From contig NZ_FCNX02000001.1 of assembly GCF_001544835.2 (NCBI RefSeq), forward strand, positions 806,001 to 870,000: a stretch of DNA of 64,000 bases, written 5' to 3'. Shown piece after piece: positions 35,005 through 44,787 of the stretch. The notes under the pieces were generated by a model. That model saw nothing but the letters and a program-made list of their open reading frames with translations. It ran no database searches and was not told where the DNA came from. The DNA is from Caballeronia fortuita (GTDB lineage Bacteria > Pseudomonadota > Gammaproteobacteria > Burkholderiales > Burkholderiaceae). A program made the position numbers and the translations under genes. Every line of letters begins with the position of its first letter. The first letter of the stretch is position 1.

Positions 35005-35861
35005 TTCGCCGCGTAGGCGCCGTGCGAGTGCAGCGCGGCTTCGGCTTGTTCGAGATTTGCGATCGCGTCCTTGCCTTCGAGCGCGAGCAGATGCGCGACG
35101 AGCATTTCCGCGAGCGCCGATGCCGCGACGAGCGACGGAAAGAACGACGGCGATTCGTGCGAGAAGATGAGCGTGTGATCGGCGTTGAGCGCGATGGGCG
35201 ACACGGCGCTATCGGTGAGCGCGATGAGTTTCGCGCCGCGCTCGATCGCCGCCTGAGCGACGCGCACGGCTTCGACGGAATACGGCGCGAAACTGACGAC
35301 GGCGACGGCGTGCTTTTTTTCGATGCCGCGCAACTGCATTTCGAGCGTGCCGGCTTCGCCGCTGACGAGACTCACCGACGAACGGAAAAGCCGATACCCG
35401 TAAAGCAGGCTGAACGCGACCGGATAGCACGACCGGAAGCCCGCGACATGCACATGCGGCGCTTTCTTCAAGGTCTTCGCCGTTTCGACGACGCTCGCCG
35501 CGTTCTGAGCAAGCGTGAGTTCGAGATTGTGCGATTGCGCTTGCGCGAGATCGCGGCTCAGGTGATTGTCGGCGCCGCCTTTGACGAGTGAGCGGGCGCG
35601 GGTCGTCAGCGGTTCGGGGCGCGTGCGCACGCGGCTCACGAAGATTTCGCGCAACTCGCTCCAGCCGGGAAAGCCGAGTTGCTGTGAGAGACGGACCATC
35701 GCGGCGGGCTGGACCTGGGCGCGTTCGGCGACCTTGCGCATCGAGAGGACGGCGACTTCGTCGGGATAATCGAGAAGGAAGGCGGCGCCGGCCTGGAATT
35801 GCGGGCTGAGATCGGGGAAGCGCTCGCGGATGGTCGCGGCGAGTTGGTCGAAGGTGGGCAC
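35001..35861 (-). CDS. RpiR/MurR-family transcriptional regulator
   Basis: A regulator of 286 residues with an N-terminal helix-turn-helix (MRKVAERAQVQPAAMVRLSQQLGF) and a C-terminal SIS domain (HVHVAGFRSCYPVAFSLLYG, VVSFAPYSVEAVRVAQAAIE, ALTDSAVSPIAL). SIS domains usually bind phosphorylated sugars, but this sub-group also occurs with amino-acid and amide catabolic genes. It lies tail to tail with the LysR gene and is one candidate for the protein that binds the ACATATGT palindromes. Confidence 0.88.
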   Translation of the reverse strand: MPTFDQLAATIRERFPDLSPQFQAGAAFLLDYPDEVAVLSMRKVAERAQVQPAAMVRLSQQLGFPGWSELREIFVSRVRTRPEPLTTRARSLVKGGADNHLSRDLAQAQSHNLELTLAQNAASVVETAKTLKKAPHVHVAGFRSCYPVAFSLLYGYRLFRSSVSLVSGEAGTLEMQLRGIEKKHAVAVVSFAPYSVEAVRVAQAAIERGAKLIALTDSAVSPIALNADHTLIFSHESPSFFPSLVAASALAEMLVAHLLALEGKDAIANLEQAEAALHSHGAYAAN

Positions 35862-35935
35862 GTTCTGGATGCTGGAGGAAGCGACGCGCTATTTAAGCAT
35901 GAGCGCGGCGAGGAGGGCGGCCGCGCGCGGAAAAC

Positions 35936-35971
35936 AAAAAAGCCGCTGTTCGTGAGAACAGCGGCTTTTTC
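35936..35971. terminator. Bidirectional terminator next to tRNA-Met
   Basis: AAAAAGCCGCTGTTC and GAACAGCGGCTTTTT form a 15-bp perfect stem around GTGA. On the minus strand it ends the tRNA transcript 8 bases past the tRNA; on the plus strand its T tract is equally good. Confidence 0.92.
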
Positions 35972-35978
35972 TTGCAAC

Positions 35979-36055
<77 letters not shown>

Positions 36056-36098
36056 GAAAGAAACGAGATTATGGCGAGCGTCTTGCAGGCTGTCAACC

Positions 36099-36135
36099 CC
36101 TTCCGCGCGTTTTGTTGAAAGAACCGCGCGGAAGG
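36099..36135. repeat. 11-bp perfect inverted repeat after the MHS transporter
   Basis: CCTTCCGCGCG (36099-36109) pairs with CGCGCGGAAGG (36125-36135) around a 15-base AT-rich loop. It lies just past the stop (36149) of the minus-strand transporter, so it may be a factor-dependent terminator or mRNA-stability hairpin. No T tract follows on the minus strand. Confidence 0.6.
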
Positions 36136-36148
36136 CCGGCCGCCTCGA

Positions 36149-37807
36149 TCAATCCTCGTGATAGACGTTCGACTTGCGCGTGTCTTTCACGAACAGCATG
36201 CCGATCACGAAGGTAATCAGCGCGATCACGATCGGATACCACAGTCCCGAGTAGATATCGCCCTTGGCCGCGACGATCGCGAACGCCGTGGCCGGCAGGA
36301 AGCCGCCGAACCAGCCATTGCCGATGTGATACGGCAGCGACATCGACGTATAGCGGATGCGCGCCGGGAACATCTCGACGAGCATCGCCGCGATCGGGCC
36401 GTAGACCATCGTCACGAAGATCACGAGAATCGTCAGCACTACGATCGCCATCGGCCAGTTGATCAGCGCCGGATCGGCCTTCGCCGGATAGCCCGCGCTC
36501 TTCAGCGTGCCGGCGAGCGTCTTGTCGAACGCCGCGCCTTGCGCCTTCGCGTCGGCCGCCTTGCCGTCGTACGTGTTCACCACCGTTTCGCCGACCTTGA
36601 TCTGCGCGAGCGTGCCCGCCGGCGCCGCCACGTTCTCGTAGTTGAGACCTGCCTTCGACAGCGCGCTCTTCGCGATATCGCACGAACTCGTGAACTTCGA
36701 CGTGCCCACCGGGTTGAACTGGAACGAGCACTCGTCCGGATTCGCGATCACGACGATCGGCGACTTCTGCGTCGCGGCTTCGAGCGTCGGGTTCGTGTAG
36801 TGCGCGAGCGCCTTGAAGAGCGGGAAGAACGAGAGCGCGGCGATCAGGCAGCCCGCCATGATGATCGGCTTGCGGCCGATGCGATCCGACAGCGACCCGA
36901 AGAACACGAAGAACGGCGTGCCGATCAGAAGCGCCACCGCGACCATGATGTTCGCGCTGGTGCCGTCCACCTTGAGCGTCTGCGTGAGGAAGAAGAGCGA
37001 GTAGAACTGGCCCGTGTACCACACGACCGCCTGGCCCGCCGTCAGACCGAAGAGCGCGAGCAGCACGATCTTCAGGTTCTTCCACTCGCCGAACGCTTCC
37101 GTGAGCGGCGCCTTCGAAGTCTTGCCTTCGGCCTTGATGCGCTCGAACACCGGCGATTCGTGCAGCTTCATGCGAATCCACACGGACACGGCAAGCAGCA
37201 GGATCGACACGAGGAACGGAATGCGCCAGCCCCACGCGCCGAACTGCTCCTCGCCCATGATCGTGCGCACCGCGAGAATCACGATCAGCGAGATGAAGAG
37301 GCCGAGCGTCGCCGTGGTCTGGATCCACGCCGTCCACGCGCCGCGCTTGTTCGACGGCGCATGCTCCGCAACATACGTCGCCGCGCCGCCGTACTCGCCG
37401 CCGAGCGCGAGACCTTGCAGCAGACGCATCGCGATGAAGATGATCGGCGCCGCGATGCCTATCGTCGCGTAACCGGGCAGGAAGCCGATCAGAAACGTCG
37501 ACAGACCCATGATGACGATGGTCACGAGGAACGTGTACTTGCGCCCGACCATGTCGCCGAGACGCCCGAACACGATCGCGCCGAACGGACGCACAGCGAA
37601 GCCCGCCGCGAAACCGAGCAAGGTGAAGATGAAACCGGCTGTCGGGTTGACGCCCGAGAAGAACGTCTTGCTGATATAGACGGCGAGCGAGCCCGCCAGA
37701 TAGAAGTCATACCACTCGAACACCGTGCCGAGCGACGAGGCGAAGATGACTTTCTTCTCCTCCGCCGTCATCGGTGCGTGCGACACGCGCCCCTCAACCG
37801 TAGCCAT
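36149..37807 (-). CDS. MHS-family MFS transporter with a periplasmic insertion
   Basis: A metabolite:H+ symporter of 552 residues, about 110 longer than usual for the family. MHS marks are GTVFEWYDFYLAGSLA, FGRLGDMVGRKYTF, LQGLALGGEYGGAATYVAEH and SDRIGRKPIIM. Between the eighth and ninth helices an insertion of about 110 residues (from roughly HYTNPTLEAATQ to DPALINWP) contains two cysteines (DECSF, SCDIA) and no hydrophobic helix, so it should face the periplasm. The substrate is unknown; MHS proteins carry compounds such as alpha-ketoglutarate, shikimate or betaine. The nearest neighbours give no pathway clue. Confidence 0.9.
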   Translation of the reverse strand: MATVEGRVSHAPMTAEEKKVIFASSLGTVFEWYDFYLAGSLAVYISKTFFSGVNPTAGFIFTLLGFAAGFAVRPFGAIVFGRLGDMVGRKYTFLVTIVIMGLSTFLIGFLPGYATIGIAAPIIFIAMRLLQGLALGGEYGGAATYVAEHAPSNKRGAWTAWIQTTATLGLFISLIVILAVRTIMGEEQFGAWGWRIPFLVSILLLAVSVWIRMKLHESPVFERIKAEGKTSKAPLTEAFGEWKNLKIVLLALFGLTAGQAVVWYTGQFYSLFFLTQTLKVDGTSANIMVAVALLIGTPFFVFFGSLSDRIGRKPIIMAGCLIAALSFFPLFKALAHYTNPTLEAATQKSPIVVIANPDECSFQFNPVGTSKFTSSCDIAKSALSKAGLNYENVAAPAGTLAQIKVGETVVNTYDGKAADAKAQGAAFDKTLAGTLKSAGYPAKADPALINWPMAIVVLTILVIFVTMVYGPIAAMLVEMFPARIRYTSMSLPYHIGNGWFGGFLPATAFAIVAAKGDIYSGLWYPIVIALITFVIGMLFVKDTRKSNVYHED

Positions 37808-38039
37808 GTATCGTCTCCTGATTTGATTTTCGAATACATCGGTCCGCGATTAGGCGGCTCCCGGTGCAAGCATTATTGGAACGAAAACTTACGGCGTTCT
37901 GACGCGGCCTGGCCCGGCGCGCGGAACCTGCAAAAAACCGATCTGCGCGAAATTCATAGACATTTGATGCGAACGGTCGTTTAAGTTCTTTCAATGCCGC
38001 GCTATTTCCGCGCGAGTTGCGAATTTGCGGCGCGTGCGC

Positions 38040-39611
38040 TCAGGGTTTGTCCCGGGCAGGAAAAACCCGCTGAAGACTGACCCTGACGAGTGTTCCCGCA
38101 AGACGCGGGCTTTCCTGATACACATGATCCTCGATGGCGAGCGCGCCGCCGTGCATCGCCGCGATCTCCTTGACGATGGCAAGCCCGAGGCCGCTGCCGT
38201 CGCCCTCGCGCCCGAGAATGCGATAGAAGCGCTCGACCACGCGCTCGCGCTCCGCCGCGGGAATGCCGAGGCCGGTGTCTTCCACTTCGAGATGCACGAG
38301 ATCGAGATCGTCGTCGTCGGTCCGCACGCGCACGGTGATGCGCCCGCCGGCGGGCGTGTAGCGGATCGCGTTGTCGATCAGGTTCGAGAGCATCTCGCGC
38401 AGCATCACGACATTGCCTTCCACTTCGACCGGAAACGGCGGCTCCTCGTAACCGAGGTCCATGCCTTTGGCGAGCGCGGCCTGCACCCAGTCGCGCACAG
38501 CGAGCCGCGCGAGATCGGTGAGCACGATGCGCGTGAAAATCTGCCCCGTCGCGCGGTTCTCGGCGCGCGCGAGCGCGAGCAGTTGCGTGACGAGGCGCGC
38601 CGCGTGTTCCGAACTCATCGCGATCTGTTCGAGCGAGCGCTGCACTTCCGTCGATACATCCTGCCGCATCGCCAGTTCCGCCTGCATGCGCAAGCCGGCA
38701 AGCGGCGTCTTCATCTGATGCGCGGCATCGGCGATGAAGCGTTTCTGGAACTCCATGTTCTGTTCGAGACGCGTGAGCAGATCGTTGAACGACGCGACGA
38801 GCGGCGCGATCTCCGGCGGCGCGCTGCCCGCCTGCAGCGGCGAGAGATCGTCGGGGCGGCGCGCGCGGATGTTCGACTGCAGCGCGTGCAGCGGCGCGAG
38901 CCCGCGCGAAAGCCCGAACCACACGAGGATGATCGCGAGCGGCAGGATCACGAACTGCGGCAGGATCACGCCCTTGATGATGTCGTTGGCGAGCTGGCTG
39001 CGCTTGTCGAGCGTCTCGGCGACCTGCACGAGCACCGGCTGCGCGCTTTCGGAATCGCGGCCGGGCGCGAGGCCGGGCAGATCGACCGTTGTGTACGCGA
39101 CGCGAATGTCGTTGCCGCGCAGCACGTCGTCGCGAAATTCGACGATGCCCGGCTGCGGGCGGTCGTCGTCGTGCGGCAACGGCATGTCGCGGTCGCCACC
39201 GACGAGTTCGCCGCGCGTGCCGAGCACCTGAAAGAAGACGCTGTCGACGTTGTCGGCGCGCAGGAAATCGCGCGTCGCGTCGGGCAGGCGCAGCTCCGCG
39301 ATGCCGTTCACCGGCTGGATCTGGCGCGCGAGCACGTAGGCGTCGGCCTCGAGCGCGCGGTCGAACGGACCGTTCGCGATCGACTTCGCGACGAGATACG
39401 TGACCGCGATGCTCATCGGCCAGAGCAAGAGCAGCGGCGCGAGCATCCAGTCGAGAATCTCGCCGAAAAGCGAGCGCGGATGCGTCTCGGTGTCCGGTTC
39501 GAGTTGATCGGGCGGCGCGAACGGATTGGCGTAGCTCGCGTCGCGCCGCGCGTCGGAATCGTCGCTCGCAAAGGCGTTGCGCCGGGTTTCGTCGGAAACG
39601 TGCGACGCCAT
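38040..39611 (-). CDS. Two-component sensor histidine kinase (TctE/QseC-like)
   Basis: An inner-membrane sensor of 523 residues. The first transmembrane helix is near residues 56-74, followed by a periplasmic 2CSK_N-type domain, a second helix near 215-234 and a HAMP segment. The phospho-acceptor is His298 in DAAHQMKTPLAGLR. The ATPase domain has LIDNAIRYTP (N box), VEDTGLGIP (G1) and GSGLGLAIVKEI (G2). The cytoplasmic N-terminus has about 50 extra polar residues. It lies 5 bases downstream of its response regulator. The family often senses carboxylates or metals, but the signal here is unknown. Confidence 0.92.
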   Translation of the reverse strand: MASHVSDETRRNAFASDDSDARRDASYANPFAPPDQLEPDTETHPRSLFGEILDWMLAPLLLLWPMSIAVTYLVAKSIANGPFDRALEADAYVLARQIQPVNGIAELRLPDATRDFLRADNVDSVFFQVLGTRGELVGGDRDMPLPHDDDRPQPGIVEFRDDVLRGNDIRVAYTTVDLPGLAPGRDSESAQPVLVQVAETLDKRSQLANDIIKGVILPQFVILPLAIILVWFGLSRGLAPLHALQSNIRARRPDDLSPLQAGSAPPEIAPLVASFNDLLTRLEQNMEFQKRFIADAAHQMKTPLAGLRMQAELAMRQDVSTEVQRSLEQIAMSSEHAARLVTQLLALARAENRATGQIFTRIVLTDLARLAVRDWVQAALAKGMDLGYEEPPFPVEVEGNVVMLREMLSNLIDNAIRYTPAGGRITVRVRTDDDDLDLVHLEVEDTGLGIPAAERERVVERFYRILGREGDGSGLGLAIVKEIAAMHGGALAIEDHVYQESPRLAGTLVRVSLQRVFPARDKP

Positions 39612-39616
39612 GCGGC

Positions 39617-40345
39617 CTACTTATAGTGATGGCTGGCGGATTCGCCGGCGTGCTGGGCAGCGGCGCCGTTCGTCGCGGCGACCGCTTTCTCCAGCGTGTA
39701 GCCGAGGCCGCGCACCGTGATGATCTTCGCGCCGCTCGGCTCGATCTTTTTGCGGAGCCGATGCACGTAGACCTCGATCGCGTTATTGCTGACTTCCTCG
39801 CCCCATTCACACAGATGGTTGACGAGCTGCTCCTTCGACACGAGCCGGCCGGTGCGCTGGAGCAGCACCTCGAGCACGCCGAGCTCGCGCGCGGAAAGAT
39901 CGATGACCTGATCGCCGATCGTCGCGATTCGCCCGACCTGATCGAACGAAAGCGAGCCGTGCTTCACGACGGTCGGGCCGCCGCCCGCACCGCGCCGCGT
40001 GAGCGCCCGCACGCGCGCCTCGAGCTCGTTGAGCGCGAAGGGCTTGGCCATATAGTCATCGGCGCCGAGATCGAGGCCTTTCACGCGTTCGTCGACGGAA
40101 TCGGCGGCGGTAAGGATGAGCACGGGCATCTGCGAATTGCGCGCGCGCAGGCGGCGCAGCACTTCGAGACCGGGCATCAGCGGCAGGCCGAGATCGAGGA
40201 TCAGGAGGTCAAAGGTCTGCAGGGAAAGAGCGGTGTCCGCCTCGACGCCATGCTTCACATGGTCGACGGCGTATCCCGATTGGCGGAGTGATCGGACGAG
40301 GCCGTCCGCGAGTATGCTGTCGTCTTCGGCAATGAGGATTCGCAT
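39617..40345 (-). CDS. Two-component response regulator, OmpR family
   Basis: A DNA-binding regulator of 242 residues. The receiver domain has the acidic pair EDD (7-9), phospho-acceptor Asp51 in LLILDLGLP and Lys in DDYMAKPF. The winged-helix domain ([28 protein letters not shown] and [10 protein letters not shown]) follows. The ORF runs to 40495, but [10 protein letters not shown] at 40345 is the normal start. The C-terminal tail of about 20 residues is unconserved. It is divergent from recA; the 282-base gap holds both promoters. Confidence 0.94.
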   Translation of the reverse strand: MRILIAEDDSILADGLVRSLRQSGYAVDHVKHGVEADTALSLQTFDLLILDLGLPLMPGLEVLRRLRARNSQMPVLILTAADSVDERVKGLDLGADDYMAKPFALNELEARVRALTRRGAGGGPTVVKHGSLSFDQVGRIATIGDQVIDLSARELGVLEVLLQRTGRLVSKEQLVNHLCEWGEEVSNNAIEVYVHRLRKKIEPSGAKIITVRGLGYTLEKAVAATNGAAAQHAGESASHHYK

Positions 40346-40497
40346 CGTCGTGTGCGCCTTTGTACGCCATGCATGCGCGATGAAGCGCATCGGCATTGCC
40401 GGCACCGTGTGTCGCCCGGCGCGGCGGTCTCCAGGTGTTCGTGGTTTTTGCGTGCGAGCGCGACGTGGAAAAAAAGCTGCGCCACGGCGCGACATGC

Positions 40498-40527
40498 TTG
40501 CAAAAACTACTGTTTTTTTATACAGTG
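40498..40527 (+). promoter_or_regulatory. recA promoter with LexA (SOS) box
   Basis: TACTGTTTTTTTATACAGTG (40508-40527) matches the LexA pattern CTG-N10-CAG and lies 100 bases before the recA ATG. It overlaps the likely -10 (TATACA, 40519-40524); a TTGCAA at 40498-40503 could be the -35, though the 15-base spacing is short. LexA binding would block RNA polymerase here until DNA damage. Confidence 0.9.
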
Positions 40528-40627
40528 TCTGCGTGAGTGGGAAAGGCGGTTTCGTATGCTCGATCGAGCAGCGGAAAACCCCGTGAACACTGCCTCAGAC
40601 GCCGTTCATCATAGCAAAGGACGATTC

Positions 40628-41698
40628 ATGGAAGAAAGCAAGAAAGGCCCGGCTGGCATGACTGCGGAGAAGAGCAAGGCCCTGGCTGCCGCGCTCTCGC
40701 AGATCGAAAAGCAATTCGGCAAAGGGTCGATCATGCGGCTCGGCGCAGGTGAGGCGGTCGAAGACATTCAAGTGGTCTCCACCGGTTCGCTCGGACTGGA
40801 CATCGCGCTCGGCGTCGGCGGCTTGCCGCGCGGCCGTGTCGTGGAAATCTACGGTCCGGAATCGTCGGGCAAGACCACGCTCACGCTGCAGGTGATCGCG
40901 GAGATGCAGAAGCTCGGCGGCACGGCGGCGTTCATCGACGCGGAACACGCGCTCGACGTGCAGTACGCGGGCAAGCTCGGCGTGAACGTGCCCGAACTGC
41001 TGATCTCGCAGCCGGACACGGGCGAGCAGGCGCTCGAAATCGCGGACGCGCTGGTGCGTTCGGGTTCCATCGACATGATCGTGATCGACTCCGTGGCGGC
41101 GCTCGTGCCGAAGGCGGAAATCGAAGGCGAAATGGGCGACTCGCTGCCGGGTCTGCAAGCGCGTCTAATGTCGCAGGCGCTGCGCAAGCTCACCGGCACG
41201 ATCAAGCGCACGAACTGCCTCGTCATCTTCATCAACCAGATCCGCATGAAGATCGGCGTGATGTTCGGCAATCCGGAAACCACCACGGGCGGTAACGCGC
41301 TGAAGTTCTATTCGTCGGTGCGTCTGGACATTCGCCGTATCGGTTCGATCAAGAAGAACGACGAAGTCATCGGCAACGAGACGCGCGTGAAGGTCGTGAA
41401 GAACAAGGTGTCGCCGCCGTTCCGCGAAGCCATCTTCGACATCCTGTATGGCGAAGGCATCTCGCGTCAGGGCGAAATCATCGACCTGGGCGTGCAGGCC
41501 AAGCTGATCGACAAAGCGGGCGCCTGGTACAGCTACAACGGCGATCGCATCGGTCAAGGCAAGGACAACGCGCGCGAATTCCTGCGCGAGAATCCTGACA
41601 TTGCGCGTGAGATCGAAAACAAGATCCGCGAATCGCTGGGTGTGGCCGCAATGGGTGAAGTCGTAGCCGCAGGCGCCGCAACGGCCGACGGCGAGTAA
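40628..41698 (+). CDS. recA: Recombinase A
   Basis: RecA forms filaments on single-stranded DNA, drives strand exchange and triggers LexA self-cleavage. It has 356 residues. The Walker A motif is GPESSGKT (76-83); Walker B is [11 protein letters not shown]; the DNA-binding loop region [37 protein letters not shown] is complete. The C-terminus is short and acidic as usual. The frame is open upstream to 40352, but [12 protein letters not shown] at 40628 is the normal start. recX follows 19 bases downstream, so the two are SOS-controlled together. Confidence 0.99.
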   Translation: MEESKKGPAGMTAEKSKALAAALSQIEKQFGKGSIMRLGAGEAVEDIQVVSTGSLGLDIALGVGGLPRGRVVEIYGPESSGKTTLTLQVIAEMQKLGGTAAFIDAEHALDVQYAGKLGVNVPELLISQPDTGEQALEIADALVRSGSIDMIVIDSVAALVPKAEIEGEMGDSLPGLQARLMSQALRKLTGTIKRTNCLVIFINQIRMKIGVMFGNPETTTGGNALKFYSSVRLDIRRIGSIKKNDEVIGNETRVKVVKNKVSPPFREAIFDILYGEGISRQGEIIDLGVQAKLIDKAGAWYSYNGDRIGQGKDNAREFLRENPDIAREIENKIRESLGVAAMGEVVAAGAATADGE

Positions 41699-41717
41699 GC
41701 ATCGGGTCTGACGGACG

Positions 41718-42665
41718 ATGCAGAAGCGCCGGTTCGGATCGAAGGCAGGTACGGCGGATGAAGGAACCGGCAACGATTCCGAATCCGTCGATCGCTACGA
41801 ACGAAGCAGCGAGCGGCGCGGTGCATCGTCGAAGTCGGGTGGCCTGAAGCGCAGCAACAAGCAACGCGCCGACGCGAAATCCTTCGCGCCGGCGCGTCGT
41901 GTTTTTGAGCCGTCCGCAGATGGTGAAAGTAACGCCGACGCGAACGATCGCGCCGCGCGTCTCGAACAAGCGCGCGCCTTGTTGAAGCAAACGACGGAAC
42001 CGCCGAAGGCGCCTCCCGTCGAGCGCACGCTACCGACGGCTAAGCCGCCGGGCCCGTTCGAGGACGCCGATCCCTTCGAGCCGTTCGAACAATGCGCGCC
42101 CGCGGAGCCAACGCCAGTCGATTCCGGCGATACGGTCTATAGCCGCTCCAGCCAGCGCAAGCGCAAGACATCGGCAAGCGAAGCCAACAATCCCAGACGT
42201 CCGCAACGCTCGTTAAAGGGACGTGCGCTCGGGTATCTGTCGCGTCGTGAGTACAGCCGCGCGGAGCTATCGCGCAAGCTGCGTCCGTACGTCGAAGAAG
42301 CGGATTCACTCGAGTCACTGCTCGACGGTCTCGAGCGCGATGGCTGGCTGTCGAATGAGCGCTTCGTCGAGAGCGTCGTGCATCGGCGAGCCTCGCGCAT
42401 GGGCGGCAGCCGGATCATCAGCGAACTGAAGCGCCACGCCGTCGGCGATGCGCTTATCAGCGAAACCGCCGACAAGCTCGCGCAGTCCGAAATTGCCCGC
42501 GCGCAAGCCGTGTGGGAAAAGAAGTACGGCGTGCTGCCCGAGACGCCGGCCGAGCGCGCCAAGCAGGCGCGCTTCCTCGCCGCGCGTGGATTTTCAGGCG
42601 GCACCATCGGCAAAATTCTGAAGGGTGGCGACGAAGACTGGTGCGAAGAGATCGTCGACGATTGA
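41718..42665 (+). CDS. recX: RecX regulatory protein with long N-terminal extension
   Basis: RecX binds in the groove of RecA filaments and limits their growth. The RecX domain occupies only the C-terminal half, from about residue 160: KGRALGYLSRREYSRAELSRKL, GWLSNERFVESVVHRRA and FLAARGFSGGTIGKIL. A typical RecX has about 150 residues; this one has 315 because of a Ser/Arg/Pro-rich N-terminal part with no recognisable domain. Extended RecX proteins are annotated in Burkholderia relatives, so this is not an assembly error. No better internal start with a ribosome site was seen, though translation from near codon 120 cannot be excluded. Confidence 0.9.
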   Translation: MQKRRFGSKAGTADEGTGNDSESVDRYERSSERRGASSKSGGLKRSNKQRADAKSFAPARRVFEPSADGESNADANDRAARLEQARALLKQTTEPPKAPPVERTLPTAKPPGPFEDADPFEPFEQCAPAEPTPVDSGDTVYSRSSQRKRKTSASEANNPRRPQRSLKGRALGYLSRREYSRAELSRKLRPYVEEADSLESLLDGLERDGWLSNERFVESVVHRRASRMGGSRIISELKRHAVGDALISETADKLAQSEIARAQAVWEKKYGVLPETPAERAKQARFLAARGFSGGTIGKILKGGDEDWCEEIVDD

Positions 42666-42776
42666 GCGCGAACACGCGCGATTCGCACGTCCGTTTCTTT
42701 CCTCGGCCGTATGCCCGGCTCGAAATACCCAATATGCTAAAATTCCACGGTTTTCCCCGTACCGGCTCACTCCAGC

Positions 42777-43415
42777 ATGTCTCTCTCACCTCCCGCTCCC
42801 CGACAGTTGCGCCATAGTCGCGCGATTCGGCTGGAAGCGTTCGAGCGTGACGACGGCCTGTGGGATATCGAAGCCTGTCTAACCGATGAGAAGCCGCGCG
42901 ACTTCCAACTCGCGACGGGCGTCCGGCCGCACGGCCTGCCGATCCATGAACTCTGGCTGCGCATCACCATCGACCGCAAGCTCACCATCGTCGACGTCGA
43001 AGCGTCGTCCGAATGGTCGCCCTATGGCGGTCTGTGCGCCGAGTCCAATCCGGTCTATCGAAAGCTCATCGGGCTCAATCTGCTTCAGAATTTTCGCCGC
43101 GAAGCCAACAAGCTGCTGCGCGGCGCGGCGGGCTGCACGCATCTCACAGAGTTGTGCGGCGTCTTGCCGACCGCAGCCATTCAGGCATTCGCGGGCGACG
43201 TCTGGAAAATCGAGGACGGCAATCCGTTCAGACAGACCGACGCCGGCGCGCCGCACGACGAGCCGCCTTTTCAACTCGGCCGTTGCCATGCATTGCGGTT
43301 CGACGGGCCCGCGGTCAAGGAGTACTACCCGCGCTGGTTCGGTTACGCACCCGGCCAATCATCCGAATCCGGAACAGCGGTACAGGACAGGGCGGAGACA
43401 AAGTCCGCCTCGTAG
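42777..43415 (+). CDS. DUF2889 domain protein
   Basis: A protein of 212 residues of unknown function. It begins MSLSPPAPRQLRHSRAIRLEAFERDDGLWDIEACLTDEK and contains GLPIHELWLRITID, SEWSPYGGLCAESNPVYRKLIGLNLLQNF and GAAGCTHLTEL, the marks of the DUF2889 family. No signal peptide or membrane segment is present. It starts 111 bases past recX, after a TATGCTAAAAT promoter-like stretch, and precedes sucC by 108 bases. This place between recX and sucC is conserved in Burkholderia, but the family also occurs elsewhere, so no functional link to recA is implied. Confidence 0.88.
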   Translation: MSLSPPAPRQLRHSRAIRLEAFERDDGLWDIEACLTDEKPRDFQLATGVRPHGLPIHELWLRITIDRKLTIVDVEASSEWSPYGGLCAESNPVYRKLIGLNLLQNFRREANKLLRGAAGCTHLTELCGVLPTAAIQAFAGDVWKIEDGNPFRQTDAGAPHDEPPFQLGRCHALRFDGPAVKEYYPRWFGYAPGQSSESGTAVQDRAETKSAS

Positions 43416-43523
43416 CGCGCAGGCAGCGCTCGCGCGCGCGCACGGCATTCAAACAAGAATCGAAGAATCAGCGGTTCAAGCAAACAGAAGTTCACTCCAA
43501 CTCTCAGACTGAAGGAATCACGC

Positions 43524-44690
43524 ATGAAGATTCACGAGTACCAGGGTAAGGAAATCCTGCGGAAATTCGGCGTCGCGGTCCCGCGCGGCAAACCCGTGTT
43601 CTCGGTGGATGATGCGGTCAAGGCCGCGGAAGAGCTGGGCGGCCCGGTTTGGGTCGTCAAGGCGCAGATTCACGCCGGCGGCCGCGGTAAGGGCGGCGGC
43701 GTGAAGGTCGCGAAGTCGATCGAGCAGGTCCGCGAATACGCGAACCAGATCCTCGGCATGCAGCTCGTCACGCACCAGACCGGCCCGGAAGGCCAGAAGG
43801 TCAATCGCCTGCTGATCGAAGAAGGCGCGGACATCAAGAAGGAACTGTATGTCGGCCTCGTGCTCGATCGCGTTTCGCAGAAGATCGTCGTGATGGCGTC
43901 GAGCGAAGGCGGCATGGACATCGAAGAAGTCGCGGAAAAGACGCCGGACCTGCTGCACAAGTTCGCCGTCGAGCCGTCGACGGGTCTGCAGGACGCGGAC
44001 GCCGATGACCTCGCACGCAAGATCGGCATCCCCGATGCATCGATCCCGCAAGCGCGCGCGATCCTTCAAGGTCTGTACAAGGCGTTCTTCGAAACCGACG
44101 CATCGCTCGCGGAAATCAACCCGCTGATCGTGACCGGCGACGGCAAGGTGATCGCGCTCGACGCCAAGTTCAACTTCGATTCGAACGCGCTGTTCCGTCA
44201 CCCGGAGATCGTCGCGTACCGCGATCTGGACGAAGAAGATCCGGCTGAAGTCGAAGCGTCGAAGTTCGACCTCGCTTATATCTCGCTCGACGGCAACATC
44301 GGCTGTCTCGTGAACGGCGCGGGCCTCGCAATGGCGACGATGGACACCATCAAGCTGTTCGGCGGCGAGCCGGCCAACTTCCTCGACGTCGGCGGCGGTG
44401 CGACGACCGAGAAGGTGACCGAAGCGTTCAAGCTGATGCTGAAGAACCCGAACCTGAAGGCGATCCTCGTGAACATCTTCGGCGGCATCATGCGCTGCGA
44501 CGTGATCGCGGAAGGCGTGATCGCGGCGTCGAAGGCCGTCGACCTGAAGGTGCCGCTCGTCGTGCGCATGAAGGGCACGAACGAAGACCTCGGCAAGAAG
44601 ATGCTGGCCGACTCGGGTCTGCCGATCATCTCGGCGGACAGCATGGAAGAAGCCGCGCAGAAGGTCGTCTCGGCAGCCGAAGGCAAGTAA
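43524..44690 (+). CDS. sucC: Succinyl-CoA synthetase, beta subunit
   Basis: With SucD it converts succinyl-CoA and ADP to succinate, CoA and ATP in the TCA cycle. It has 388 residues, full length. The ATP-grasp domain shows [38 protein letters not shown] and [14 protein letters not shown]; the C-terminal CoA-ligase domain has [15 protein letters not shown] and [17 protein letters not shown] and [15 protein letters not shown]. It has a typical ribosome site GAAGGA. sucD follows after 97 bases, and a terminator ends the pair. Confidence 0.98.
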   Translation: MKIHEYQGKEILRKFGVAVPRGKPVFSVDDAVKAAEELGGPVWVVKAQIHAGGRGKGGGVKVAKSIEQVREYANQILGMQLVTHQTGPEGQKVNRLLIEEGADIKKELYVGLVLDRVSQKIVVMASSEGGMDIEEVAEKTPDLLHKFAVEPSTGLQDADADDLARKIGIPDASIPQARAILQGLYKAFFETDASLAEINPLIVTGDGKVIALDAKFNFDSNALFRHPEIVAYRDLDEEDPAEVEASKFDLAYISLDGNIGCLVNGAGLAMATMDTIKLFGGEPANFLDVGGGATTEKVTEAFKLMLKNPNLKAILVNIFGGIMRCDVIAEGVIAASKAVDLKVPLVVRMKGTNEDLGKKMLADSGLPIISADSMEEAAQKVVSAAEGK

Positions 44691-44787
44691 GCGCTTTCCG
44701 CTTGCCCGATAAGAGCGTTCCACCAGATACGAATGGCGGCGCTTGCTGAACGCATCACAGCGACGCCAAACGAACAGAGGTCACTAC

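Noticed and set aside
36158..37984. 608-codon plus-strand open frame opposite the MHS transporter
   Set aside because: The product is almost entirely charged residues, a typical mirror of a membrane protein gene.
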